Shown here: positions 44,710 to 53,487 of the stretch, piece by piece | Layout: each line of letters begins with the position of its first letter | Numbering within the stretch: position 1 is the first letter of the stretch | DNA from: Heyndrickxia sporothermodurans | Lineage (GTDB): Bacteria; Bacillota; Bacilli; Bacillales; Bacillaceae_C | Direction: 5' to 3' (one strand) | NCBI RefSeq assembly: GCF_016785185.1 | Contig: NZ_JAEKDY010000004.1 | DNA length: 64,000 nucleotides | Notes under the pieces: model-generated | What the model saw: only the letters and a program-made list of their open reading frames with translations | Told to the model about the DNA's origin: nothing | The model's database searches: none | Made by a program: the position numbers and the translations under genes

Positions 44710-45825
44710 TTAACGATTTTCAATTGGCACGTAAGTTTGCATTCCCGGGCCAGTGTATTCAGCACGAGGACGGATTAAGCGATTGTTTGAATATTGTTCA
44801 AGTATATGTGCCAACCATCCGGAAACACGACTTACTGCGAATATTGGTGTAAATAGATCATGATCAATACCTAAACTATGGTATACAGATGCAGAGTAAA
44901 AATCAACATTTGGTGGTCAACATTTGGTGGCAGTGCTTTTTCCGATGTTACAATATCTTCAATCTTTGTAGACATTTCATAGTATTGTGGTTCACCGGTA
45001 AGTTTTGTTAATTTTTCAGACATTGCTTTTAAGTGTTTCGCACGAGGATCCCCTTTACGATATACGCGATGACCGAATCCCATGATTTTCTCTTTATTAG
45101 CAAGTTTTTCATGGATATAAGCATCAACATTATCAACTGAACCAATTTCAGTTAACATTTTCATAACTTGTTCATTTGCTCCACCGTGTAAAGGTCCTTT
45201 TAAAGCTCCGATTGCTGCTGTTACACCGGAATAAACATCCGAAAGGGTTGCAACACAAACACGTGCAGTGAATGTAGATGCATTAAGCTCATGATCCGCA
45301 TGCAATACTAGTGCTTTGTTAAACGCTTCAACAGCAATAGCTTCAGGTTCTTCGCCGGTTAACATATAAAGGAAGTTAGCAGCAAAACCTAAGTCTTTTC
45401 GTGGTGCAACTGGTTCTAGTCCTTTACGTACACGTGAAAATGCAGCTACAATAGCAGGCATTTTTGCTTGTAAACGGATTGCTTTACGATAATTTGCTGC
45501 TTCTTCCATCACATCTGCTTCTTCGTCGTATAAACCAAGTGCTGATACAGCTGTCCGTAATGCACCCATTGGATGAACTTGATTAATAGGATACGTTTTA
45601 AAGCTTTCCAACACTTCTTTAGGTAATTCCATATTGTCTGCTAATTGTTGTTTTAATTCATCTAATTCCTTTTTGTTTGGTAATTTAAGATGCCATAGTA
45701 AGTAGATTACTTCCTCGAAGCTAGCATTTTCCGCTAAATCATCAATATTGTATCCTACATTCGATGATTGAACTTATTGATGACGTAGTTGCTACAATAC
45801 CTTCAAGACCTTTTGTTGCTGTCAT
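44710..45825 (-). pseudogene. citZ: Citrate synthase, disrupted by two 14-nt length changes
   Basis: The ATG at 45825 (AAGGAGAG upstream) starts MTATKGLEGIVATTSSISSII, but near 45760 the codons for about DDTLTY are missing. The junction ATCATCGA/ATGTAGG implies loss of 14 nt, and the frame then meets TGA after a few codons. The main body (VGYNIDDLAENASFEEVI ... SEKALPPNVD) lies in another frame and includes HGGANE and GFGHRVY with the active-site histidines. At 44903-44930 TCAACATTTGGTGG is tandemly duplicated (+14 nt), which shifts the frame immediately after the catalytic Asp of NVDFYSA. The C-terminal 60 codons (HSLGIDHDLFTPIFAV ... PIENR) continue in the original frame to TAA at 44710. 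The longest intact ORF is 44871-45632. Confidence 0.9.
44903..44930. repeat. Exact 14-bp tandem duplication within citZ
   Basis: TCAACATTTGGTGG is repeated head to tail (44903-44916, 44917-44930). Removing one copy restores the reading frame across PPNVDFYSASVYHS. This is the lesion at the 3' side of citZ. Confidence 0.95.
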
Positions 45826-45940
45826 GATCATCTCTCCTTTAACAATTTCTTTTATTTGAGCAGCGGTATGATATAAAAAGATTAGTTTTTAAACCGAAGC
45901 CTATTCGATTTAAAGCATTTGCTCATTATGTAAAAACAAA

Positions 45941-45954
45941 TGCAAACGGTCACA
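45941..45954. promoter_or_regulatory. cre site (CcpA operator) at citZ
   Basis: TGCAAACGGTCACA matches the cre pattern TGWAANCGNTNWCA at 13 of 14 positions. It lies near the predicted transcription start, where CcpA would repress. CcpA repression of citZ is established in B. subtilis. A weaker cre-like stretch lies near 46006-46020. Confidence 0.65.
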
Positions 45955-45962
45955 CATATCCT

Positions 45963-45990
45963 ATTATAATATAATTTAAAAACTTGTCCA
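45963..45990 (-). promoter_or_regulatory. Sigma-A promoter of citZ
   Basis: TGGACA (complement of 45985-45990), a 16-base spacer and a perfect TATAAT (complement of 45963-45968). The promoter and cre together explain the 309-base gap upstream of citZ. The rest (46020-46134) is AT-rich without a clear signal. Confidence 0.65.
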
Positions 45991-46134
45991 TTTAAAGGAC
46001 TAATATTTATTCGCTTTCATCCTTTATTATAATCAAATCTAGTAAGTATGTATAATAAAATTCTACATTTTTTTGCAAATATTTTATTGTTTTGTTTTTT
46101 ATTCTCAAATAATTTTTCGCTGTAAATTGAATAT

Positions 46135-46596
46135 TTATTGTGTAAATAATTCAACTACCTTCATTCCCATATAAGCAATGCCGGCGCCTATCAATGGGCC
46201 AACTGCCACACCTTTAAAAACCGCTACTGCTAGAATTGTTCCTAGTACAAGTGCTGCTGTAATATGTGGATCTTGCGTTAACAGAGTAATACCGTTTTTA
46301 GCGATAAGTGCTACAGCCATACCCGCGGCAAGAGCAATCCAAGCATATGGCGATTTCAATGATTCAAGCAAATCTTTAAACCCAATTTGCCCGCTGGCTA
46401 TTGGTGCAAGCACAGCGATAGTAATAACAGTTACTCCCCAATTTATACCCTTCGATTGGATAAAACTAAACATTTTTTGATCGATTCCAATTATTTTTAA
46501 GATGAGTAATACAGCAATCGCAATCATTAACGATTGATTTTTAGCAATCAAACCAATAATCAGTAATAATATTAGAAAAAGGTAAGACTGAACCAT
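46135..46596 (-). CDS. ytwI: DUF441 family membrane protein (YtwI)
   Basis: 153 residues, four to five hydrophobic segments with repeated small-residue runs (LLIIGLIAKNQSLMIAIAVLLILKI; LAAGMAVALIAKNGITLL). Its position upstream of citZ and beside ytvI matches B. subtilis ytwI. Function is unknown. GAAAGGATG precedes the ATG. Confidence 0.85.
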   Translation of the reverse strand: MVQSYLFLILLLIIGLIAKNQSLMIAIAVLLILKIIGIDQKMFSFIQSKGINWGVTVITIAVLAPIASGQIGFKDLLESLKSPYAWIALAAGMAVALIAKNGITLLTQDPHITAALVLGTILAVAVFKGVAVGPLIGAGIAYMGMKVVELFTQ

Positions 46597-46706
46597 TTTT
46601 AATACATCCTTTCTTTCAATGTGTATTGTTGGAAAAAGTTTATCATTTAGCTTTTTTTTCCTAGCGACTCCATGTAAAATTAAACTAAAAGATGGGAGGG
46701 GAAAGT

Positions 46707-47831
46707 TTGAATCCTGAGTATATATATCGTACCATTCGATTTTTAATAGTTATAGGCATTGTAATAGTTGGCGCGATTCTTTTGTATTTCGTATCAAAAG
46801 TTACTTACCCTTTTTTAATTGCCATTGCTATTGCCTTTCTGATTAATCCTTTAGTAAATTTTTTATCTCATAAGGCAAAACTTCCTCGCACACTCGCCGT
46901 TATTATATCCATAATTTTAATAATTGGTGTATTTATAGGATTAATAACTTTATTAATTGCCGAGATTGTCTCCGGAACAAATTATTTAGCAGATGTTGTT
47001 CCTAAGCATGTTAATACATTAGTTGAGTTTGTGGAAAACTTTATTGCCGGACAGGTAATTCCTCTCTACAATCAAGCTGCCAGTTTATTTAAAAGTCTTG
47101 ATGTTGGACAGCAGGATACCATTATAAATAATATCCAAACGGCAGGGCAAAAAATAGCTACAAGTGCCGGAAGTTTCCTGCAAAACTTTTTCTTAAAGCT
47201 TCCAGCTCTCGTTTCATGGATTCCAAATGCCGCTACAGTTCTTGTATTCTCATTACTTGCTACGTTCTTTATTAGCAAAGATTGGTATCGACTTTCCAGA
47301 ATGAGCAGTAAGTTTCTCCCTGATCGTGCGATGAAAAGTGGAAGAACAGTTCTACATGATCTAAAAAAAGCATTGTTCGGTTTTATTAAAGCACAACTAA
47401 CTTTAATCTCCATTACTTTAGTTATCGTATTAATTGGGCTTTTGATTTTAAGGGTAGATTATGCCATTACGATTGCTTTGGTGAGTGGTATTGTTGATAT
47501 TCTTCCATACTTAGGAACCGGAGTTGTGTTCATTCCTTGGATTATTTACGAAGCGATTTCGGGGGATATTCCACTTGCAATTGGTTTAGGGGTACTTTAT
47601 ACAGTTGTAGTTGTGCAAAGACAAATGATGGAACCAAAAATTTTGTCCTCCAATATTGGACTTAATCCACTTGCCACTTTAGTAGCATTGTTTGTTGGAT
47701 TTAAACTTGTCGGTTTTCTCGGATTAATTCTTGGGCCGGTCTCCCTTGTCATCATTACTACATTACATAAAGCCAATGTATTTCGAGACATATGGGAATT
47801 TATCGTAGGAAAACCACAAAAAACGAATTGA
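46707..47831 (+). CDS. ytvI: Sporulation integral membrane protein YtvI (AI-2E exporter family)
   Basis: 374 residues with about seven to eight membrane spans in the PerM/AI-2E-exporter layout. Typical late segments GIVDILPYLGTGVVFIPWIIY and SSNIGLNPLATLVALFVGFKLVGFLGLILGPV are clear. GGGAGGGG lies 5-6 bases before the TTG at 46707, which is preferred over ATG 46692 inside that site. It is divergent from ytwI and convergent with pyk, as in B. subtilis. The substrate is unknown. Confidence 0.88.
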   Translation: MNPEYIYRTIRFLIVIGIVIVGAILLYFVSKVTYPFLIAIAIAFLINPLVNFLSHKAKLPRTLAVIISIILIIGVFIGLITLLIAEIVSGTNYLADVVPKHVNTLVEFVENFIAGQVIPLYNQAASLFKSLDVGQQDTIINNIQTAGQKIATSAGSFLQNFFLKLPALVSWIPNAATVLVFSLLATFFISKDWYRLSRMSSKFLPDRAMKSGRTVLHDLKKALFGFIKAQLTLISITLVIVLIGLLILRVDYAITIALVSGIVDILPYLGTGVVFIPWIIYEAISGDIPLAIGLGVLYTVVVVQRQMMEPKILSSNIGLNPLATLVALFVGFKLVGFLGLILGPVSLVIITTLHKANVFRDIWEFIVGKPQKTN

Positions 47832-47839
47832 ATAAAAAG

Positions 47840-47867
47840 AAAAACGGTGTGAGTTCACACCGTTTTT
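47840..47867. terminator. Bidirectional terminator ytvI / pyk
   Basis: A 13-bp perfect stem AAAAACGGTGTGA/TCACACCGTTTTT with a 2-nt loop between the convergent genes. Confidence 0.92.
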
Positions 47868-47884
47868 CTTTTTAGAATGTAAAA

Positions 47885-49645
47885 TTATAACACGCTAGCA
47901 TGTCCATTGTAGATAACCCCACGTACGGGATCTACGGTAATTTCTTGTCCGTTTGTAAATAAATTCGTAGCATTTTTCACTCCAACAATTACCGGAATGC
48001 CTAAATTAATACCAACTACAGCAGCATCACTAGTTAAACCACCTTCTTCAGTAATGAGTGCTGTACATTTTTTCAATAACGGAACCATGTCTTTATCTAC
48101 ACCATACGTAACAAGGACTGAGCCGGGCACAATTTGCTCTTTTGCATCATTAGCATTTTTGGCAGTTACTACTTTACCGTATGCAGATTTTCTGCCAACA
48201 CCTTGACCTTTAGCAACAATATCTCCAACTACATGAACTTTCATTAAATTGGTTGTTCCTGCCTCACCTACCGGTACTCCCGCTGTAATAATAACTAAAT
48301 CCCCGTGCTTCACAATATCTGTATTTAAGCCCTCTTGAACAGCTAGCTCTAACATTTCATCGGTTGTTTCTACTTTTTGTCCAATTCTAGGATACACTCC
48401 CCATACTAATGCAAGACTTAAACATACCGATTCATTCGATGTTACAGCAATAATCGGTGCTTTAGGACGGTATTTTGAAATCATCCGTGCAGTATGACCA
48501 CTTTCCGTCGGTGTAATAATGGCATTTACATCTAAATTGATCGCCGTATGTGCGACGGATTGACAAATAGCATCTGTCATTTTGTGATCACTATTTTTAC
48601 TGCGTTCACCTAAAATCGCACTGTGATTCAACGCTTTTTCCGCATGAATAGCAATATTATACATCGTTTGAACAGCTTCTGAAGGATAGGATCCTGCAGC
48701 AGTTTCTCCTGAAAGCATAATGGCATCTGTACCATCAAAAATGGCATTAGCTACATCACTTGCTTCTGCTCTTGTTGGTCGTGGATTTCTTTGCATTGAA
48801 TCAAGCATTTGGGTTGCGGTAATTACTGGTTTACCCAGTTCATTACATTTTTTTATTAATTCCTTTTGAACAAGAGGAACTGCTTCTGTTGGAATCTCAA
48901 CCCCTAAATCACCGCGGGCTACCATTAGACCATCAGAAACTGCCAAGATTTCATCAATATTATCAACACCTTCTTGGTTTTCGATCTTAGGAATAATGTG
49001 GATATGTAAAGCATTATTTTCTTCTAATAATTGTCTAATTTCCAATACATCTGAAGGACGACGAACGAAAGAAGCAGCAATGAAGTTAACACCTTGTTTA
49101 ATTCCGAATAAAATATCGTTCGCATCTTTTTCTGTAATCCCAGGCAAATTAACGGATACTCCTGGTACATTAACACCTTTTTTATTTTTTAATACACCAC
49201 TATTCATTATTTTCGTGTTAATTTCTTTTTTGTCCTTGTCAATAGAAGTAACTTCCAATTCAATTAGACCATCATCTAGAAGGATTTTTGATCCTTTATC
49301 AACATCGTTAATAAGGCCTTCATATGTGATAGAAAACTTTTCGCTTGTTCCTAAAACTTCCTCCATTGAAATCGTAACGTTTTTTCCTTCACAAAGCTCA
49401 ATTGCTCCATTTTCCATATCATTTGTACGGATTTCGGGACCTTTTGTATCAAGTAAAATAGCTACCGTTTTATTTGTGTTTTCCGCTGCTGTGCGGATGT
49501 TTTTAATTCTTGCTTCGTGTTCCTCATGACTACCGTGGGAAAAATTCAATCGAGCTACATCCATTCCGGCTTTCATTAATTTTTCCAACATTTCTATACT
49601 TTCACTTGCAGGACCAATGGTACAAACGATTTTTGTTTTTTTCAT
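47885..49645 (-). CDS. pyk: Pyruvate kinase
   Basis: Final ATP-forming step of glycolysis. The 586 residues include the catalytic barrel (KIVCTIGPASES, RLNFSHGSHEEH, IIPKIENQEGVDNIDEIL, MVARGDLGVEIP) and the extra C-terminal PEP-utilising-like domain found in Bacillus (ITEEGGLTSDAAVVGINLGIPVIVG near residue 535). It lies 70 nt from pfkA in a pfkA-pyk operon. Confidence 0.97.
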   Translation of the reverse strand: MKKTKIVCTIGPASESIEMLEKLMKAGMDVARLNFSHGSHEEHEARIKNIRTAAENTNKTVAILLDTKGPEIRTNDMENGAIELCEGKNVTISMEEVLGTSEKFSITYEGLINDVDKGSKILLDDGLIELEVTSIDKDKKEINTKIMNSGVLKNKKGVNVPGVSVNLPGITEKDANDILFGIKQGVNFIAASFVRRPSDVLEIRQLLEENNALHIHIIPKIENQEGVDNIDEILAVSDGLMVARGDLGVEIPTEAVPLVQKELIKKCNELGKPVITATQMLDSMQRNPRPTRAEASDVANAIFDGTDAIMLSGETAAGSYPSEAVQTMYNIAIHAEKALNHSAILGERSKNSDHKMTDAICQSVAHTAINLDVNAIITPTESGHTARMISKYRPKAPIIAVTSNESVCLSLALVWGVYPRIGQKVETTDEMLELAVQEGLNTDIVKHGDLVIITAGVPVGEAGTTNLMKVHVVGDIVAKGQGVGRKSAYGKVVTAKNANDAKEQIVPGSVLVTYGVDKDMVPLLKKCTALITEEGGLTSDAAVVGINLGIPVIVGVKNATNLFTNGQEITVDPVRGVIYNGHASVL

Positions 49646-49715
49646 GTTAATTACTCCCTTTTTTTAACTTCGCTGTTGAATACAAGCAACAGTGCGCTTT
49701 AACAAATCTTTAAGC

Positions 49716-50675
49716 TTAAATTGATAATTCCTTTGATAGACGATACATATCAAAAGCGACTTTATGCGGTGTTCCTAAAATTTCAAGGATGTCATAGTCG
49801 ACAAGCTGATTATTTTCGATTCCAACAGCTCTTCCACCTTTACCCTCCAATAATAATTCAACAGCTCTTGCCCCAAGTCTGCTTGCTAGAACCCTATCGC
49901 TAGCAGTAGGAGATCCGCCGCGTTGAATATGTCCTAAAACGGAAACCCTCGTATCAAAATTAGTTGCTTCCTCTAATTCTTTCGCAAATTCATTACCGCT
50001 TTTCACACCTTCAGCAACAACTATAATACTATGTTTCTTTCCACGGTCATTCCCTTTTCGTAAACGTTCCGCAATTTCATTCATGTCATAATTGTCTTCA
50101 GGGATTAGAATTGTTTCAGCCCCACCTGCTAAACCGGACCAAAGAGCAATATCGCCTGCGTCCCTGCCCATTACCTCAATTATAAACGTTCTTTCATGTG
50201 ATGAAGCAGTATCACGAATTTTATCAATCGCATCTAACACTGTATTTATCGCTGTATCAAAACCAATCGTAAAATCAGTTCCCGGGATATCATTATCAAT
50301 TGTTCCCGGAACTCCAACACATGGAAAGCCGTGTTCTGTTAAAGCCTTTGCGCCTTGATAAGAACCATCTCCACCAATAACGACTAAACCTTCAATCCCG
50401 AATCTTTTCATTTGCTCGATACCTTTTTGCTGCCCTTCCTGTGTCTTAAATTCTAGACATCGGGCAGAATGGAGCATTGTTCCTCCGCGATGAATAATAT
50501 CACCAACTGAGCCTACCTCAAGTTTTTCTATTTTCCCATTAATAAGGCCGCTATAACCGTTATAAACACCAAACACTTCTAACCCATGATAAATTCCTTT
50601 ACGAACAATCGCACGAATGGCCGCATTCATTCCCGGCGCATCTCCACCGCTAGTTAAAACACCAATACGTTTCAT
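49716..50675 (-). CDS. pfkA: 6-phosphofructokinase
   Basis: 319 residues, exactly the Bacillus length. MKRIGVLTSGGDAPGMNAAIR, the ATP site VVIGGDGSYQGA, the catalytic TIDNDIPGTD and EVMGRDAGDIAL are present. GAGGTGA precedes the ATG at 50675. The frame extends to 50726 without signal. Allosterically controlled in the family by PEP and ADP. Confidence 0.97.
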   Translation of the reverse strand: MKRIGVLTSGGDAPGMNAAIRAIVRKGIYHGLEVFGVYNGYSGLINGKIEKLEVGSVGDIIHRGGTMLHSARCLEFKTQEGQQKGIEQMKRFGIEGLVVIGGDGSYQGAKALTEHGFPCVGVPGTIDNDIPGTDFTIGFDTAINTVLDAIDKIRDTASSHERTFIIEVMGRDAGDIALWSGLAGGAETILIPEDNYDMNEIAERLRKGNDRGKKHSIIVVAEGVKSGNEFAKELEEATNFDTRVSVLGHIQRGGSPTASDRVLASRLGARAVELLLEGKGGRAVGIENNQLVDYDILEILGTPHKVAFDMYRLSKELSI

Positions 50676-50838
50676 TCTCGTCACCTCAAAATTTCTTATA
50701 TGTAAAATCGTAATCATTAAAATCAAAAAATATTTATTACAACAATATTATCGACAAGAGTATTAGTTAATATTTCTAAAATATCATTTTATAAGTAAGT
50801 CCACAAACATAATATGTCAAAAAGGAAAAAACAACTAA

Positions 50839-50860
50839 GCAATCGGATTCGTCCGATTGC
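50839..50860 (-). terminator. accA terminator
   Basis: GCAATCGGA/TCCGATTGC stem with a 4-nt loop, followed on the minus strand by TTAGTTGTTTTTTCC. It ends the mae-gntR-accD-accA unit before pfkA. Confidence 0.78.
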
Positions 50861-50884
50861 TCGTTTAATACTCAATTATCGATA

Positions 50885-51868
50885 TCAGGATTTTGAAATT
50901 TCTGCGATATCCTTTAACTCAGTAAACTCTCCTATAACTCGATATTTATTATAGCGCTGCTCAATAAGTTCCTCAGCAGATAAACCAACTAATTCTTTTA
51001 GTGATTTTTCCAACACATGGTCAATAGACTCGGCTTGGGTAGCAACATCTTTATGAGCGCCACCTTTTACTTCCGGAATTACTTCTTCTATAACACCTAA
51101 TTTTTTCAAATCAGGAGCAGTAATTTTCATAATATCTGCTGCCCGTTTTGCTTGGGATGAATCTTTCCACAAAATCGTTGCAGCTGACTCCGGAGCAATG
51201 ACTGAGAACCAAGAATTTTCTAAGACGTGTATATGATTTCCTACACCGATACCAAGTGCTCCTCCACTAGCCCCTTCACCGATAACGATACAGATTACAG
51301 GTACTTTGAGACCAGCCATTTCAAATAAGTTTTTGGCAATTGATTCTGAAATTCCTCTTTCTTCAGCAGCTTTCCCTGGAAAAGCGCCTTTCGTATCGAT
51401 AAAACTGATAATTGGGCGATTAAATTTATCCGCCTGCTTCATTAAACGAAGTGCTTTTCGATAGCCTTCAGGATGGGGCATCCCAAAATTACGACGGATG
51501 TTTTCCTTCGTATCTTTTCCCCGTTGCTGTCCGATAATCGTTACCGGCAGACCTTTATATTTTGCGATACCGCCAACAATCGCTTCATCATCGCCAAAAA
51601 AACGATCACCATGCAACTCAATAAAATCAGAAAATAGATAAGGGATATAGTCCAATGTTGTAGGTCTATTTGGATGTCTAGCTATTTGTACCCGGTCCCA
51701 TGGTTGCATATTTTCGTAAATATCGGCTTCTAATTTTTTTAATCTAGTCTCAAGCTTCTCAATCTCATCTGATAAATCAACATCTGAGTTTTTTGTAAAC
51801 TCTTTTAGCTCAGCGATTTTTTTCTGAAGCTCGCTTAATGGTTTTTCAAATTCCAACTCATTTACCAT
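50885..51868 (-). CDS. accA: Acetyl-CoA carboxylase carboxyltransferase subunit alpha
   Basis: Transfers CO2 from biotin to acetyl-CoA together with AccD to make malonyl-CoA. The 327 residues have an N-terminal coiled coil and the crotonase-like core (FFGDDEAIVGGIAKYKG, SFIDTKGAFPGKAAEERGI, IGEGASGGALGIGVG). Its ATG overlaps the accD stop (ATGGTAA), giving tight translational coupling that keeps subunits in balance. Confidence 0.97.
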   Translation of the reverse strand: MVNELEFEKPLSELQKKIAELKEFTKNSDVDLSDEIEKLETRLKKLEADIYENMQPWDRVQIARHPNRPTTLDYIPYLFSDFIELHGDRFFGDDEAIVGGIAKYKGLPVTIIGQQRGKDTKENIRRNFGMPHPEGYRKALRLMKQADKFNRPIISFIDTKGAFPGKAAEERGISESIAKNLFEMAGLKVPVICIVIGEGASGGALGIGVGNHIHVLENSWFSVIAPESAATILWKDSSQAKRAADIMKITAPDLKKLGVIEEVIPEVKGGAHKDVATQAESIDHVLEKSLKELVGLSAEELIEQRYNKYRVIGEFTELKDIAEISKS

Positions 51869-52731
51869 GGCAACTCACCTACTTGCTCATGAATTTCTAG
51901 TACTGTCGTAATTGTTCCCTTTAAGTCTAATCGGTTAATTACGGCGTCCAGTTGTCCGTGCTTTAACAAAAATTCAGCAGTCTGAAAATCTTCGGGAAGC
52001 TCTTCACGAACAGTTTGCTCTATAATTCTTCTTCCAGCAAAGCCTATTAATGCTCCCGGCTCGGCAAAATTATAATCACCTAAGGAAGCAAAGCTTGCTG
52101 ACACACCACCGGTAGTTGGGTGAGTCATAATAGAAATAATGAGACCCCCATTATCGCTAAAACGTTTTAATGCCGCGCTTGTCTTCGCCATTTGCATTAA
52201 AGACAGAACGGCTTCTTGCATTCTTGCTCCACCGGAAGCTGTGAAAATAATAAACGGCACACTCAGTTTATCTGCTTCCTCAATTGCTCTTGTAATTTTT
52301 TCACCTACAACTGATCCCATACTTCCCATACGGAAAGTTGAATCCATGATAGCAATAACAACTTGATGATCATTCACTTTTCCACTACCAGTTAAAACAG
52401 CTTCATTCATATTTGTTTTTTGTTGATCTTTTTGTAATTTCTCAAGATAATCAGGGAAATTTAGAGGGTTCTCCGATAGTAGCTGACGATCAAATTCTTG
52501 AAAAGTTCCTTCATCTATAAAGCTTTCTACTCGTTCAAATGCATTCATTTGATGATGATAACCGCAATGATTACACACTTTTAAATTTTTTTGAAGCTCT
52601 TTCGTATATAGGATTTTACGACAGTTTGGACATTTTGACATAATGCCTTCAGGCACATCATGCTTAGCAGCTTCCGATGGTATTGTAGCATACTTTCTTT
52701 TCTTTGGTTTAGTAAAAAAATCTTTCAGCAA
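51862..52731 (-). CDS. accD: Acetyl-CoA carboxylase carboxyltransferase subunit beta
   Basis: 289 residues with the N-terminal zinc ribbon CPNCRK...CNHCGYH near residues 34-58, then the carboxyltransferase core (VVIAIMDSTFRMGSMGSVVGEKI, FTASGGARMQEAVLSLMQMAKT). The start is TTG at 52731, preceded by AAAGGAGG. It lies 120 bases downstream of the GntR regulator. Confidence 0.97.
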   Translation of the reverse strand: MLKDFFTKPKKRKYATIPSEAAKHDVPEGIMSKCPNCRKILYTKELQKNLKVCNHCGYHHQMNAFERVESFIDEGTFQEFDRQLLSENPLNFPDYLEKLQKDQQKTNMNEAVLTGSGKVNDHQVVIAIMDSTFRMGSMGSVVGEKITRAIEEADKLSVPFIIFTASGGARMQEAVLSLMQMAKTSAALKRFSDNGGLIISIMTHPTTGGVSASFASLGDYNFAEPGALIGFAGRRIIEQTVREELPEDFQTAEFLLKHGQLDAVINRLDLKGTITTVLEIHEQVGELPW

Positions 52732-52851
52732 AAGTAAATCCTCCTTTAAAAGGCTGATACCACAAAATAGCTTAGAATATTTTTTATAAATAGATTCTTC
52801 TTGTCCAATATAATTGAAGATGAACGAAAATATTGCTAAAGTTTGTCGTAT

Positions 52852-53487
52852 TTACTTCGACATATTTTTTAAGTCATCATAAAATTGCAATGATAAAGGC
52901 AAATTTTCTTCTACTATTGTATGTAGTAATTGTAAATATGGTTTTATATCCTTAATTTCGCGAGAGCCATTTAATTGTGATGCATATTCTTTTAATAATA
53001 ACCAAATTTTAAAAAGAAGATGGATATTTGAAAGTTGTACAATTTCAAGAAAAAAATCATCTTCTAATGTAAGGTCGCCTTGTTCTAATTTATATTTTAT
53101 CAATTCAATAGATGGACGATCCAAATTATTAATTACTAATCTTATTGCATCCTTTTCAACTAGTTCTTTCGTTATTTTCACATCATTTTTCACTTTATCA
53201 TCTTGTAATATAAACGTACTTAATAAATCAACTAAATGGTGGTCTGTGAAATCCCGGAGAAATGTACCTTCTCCTCGGCGAGTTTCGATCAAGCCTAGTA
53301 ACTCTAAGGCCCTCAGACCTTCTCTTACAGAGGAGCGTCCAACTTTGAGACGCTCCGAGAGTTCACGCTCAGAAGGAAGTTTATCACCTGAAACTAATCC
53401 ATCTTCATAAATCATTTGACGAATTTGGTCGACAATTTCAAGATATACCTTCGTTTTGCTTATATTTTTGTTCACCGAACAAATCAC
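52852..53487 (-). CDS. GntR/FadR-subfamily transcriptional regulator
   Basis: 211 residues: an N-terminal winged helix (IYEDGLVSGDKLPSERELSERLKVGRSSVREGLRALELLGLIETRRGEGTFLRDF) typical of the FadR branch of GntR, and a helical C-terminal ligand domain shorter and less conserved than usual. The GTG at 53487 overlaps the malic enzyme TGA (GTGA); a GTG at 53475 is an alternative. Its operon with malic enzyme and accDA, and a consensus GntR operator at the operon promoter, suggest it autoregulates this unit. The ligand is unknown. Confidence 0.85.
   Translation of the reverse strand: MICSVNKNISKTKVYLEIVDQIRQMIYEDGLVSGDKLPSERELSERLKVGRSSVREGLRALELLGLIETRRGEGTFLRDFTDHHLVDLLSTFILQDDKVKNDVKITKELVEKDAIRLVINNLDRPSIELIKYKLEQGDLTLEDDFFLEIVQLSNIHLLFKIWLLLKEYASQLNGSREIKDIKPYLQLLHTIVEENLPLSLQFYDDLKNMSK

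Noticed and set aside
44871..45632. A 253-residue citrate synthase as a genuine short protein
   Set aside because: The ATG at 45632 is an internal Met without a ribosome-binding site, and recognisable citrate synthase sequence continues on both sides in another frame, so it is a fragment of a disrupted gene.
48996..49529. 177-codon ORF antisense to pyk
   Set aside because: It is a shadow of the pyk reading frame, with Ser/Phe-rich composition typical of antisense frames and no ribosome-binding site.
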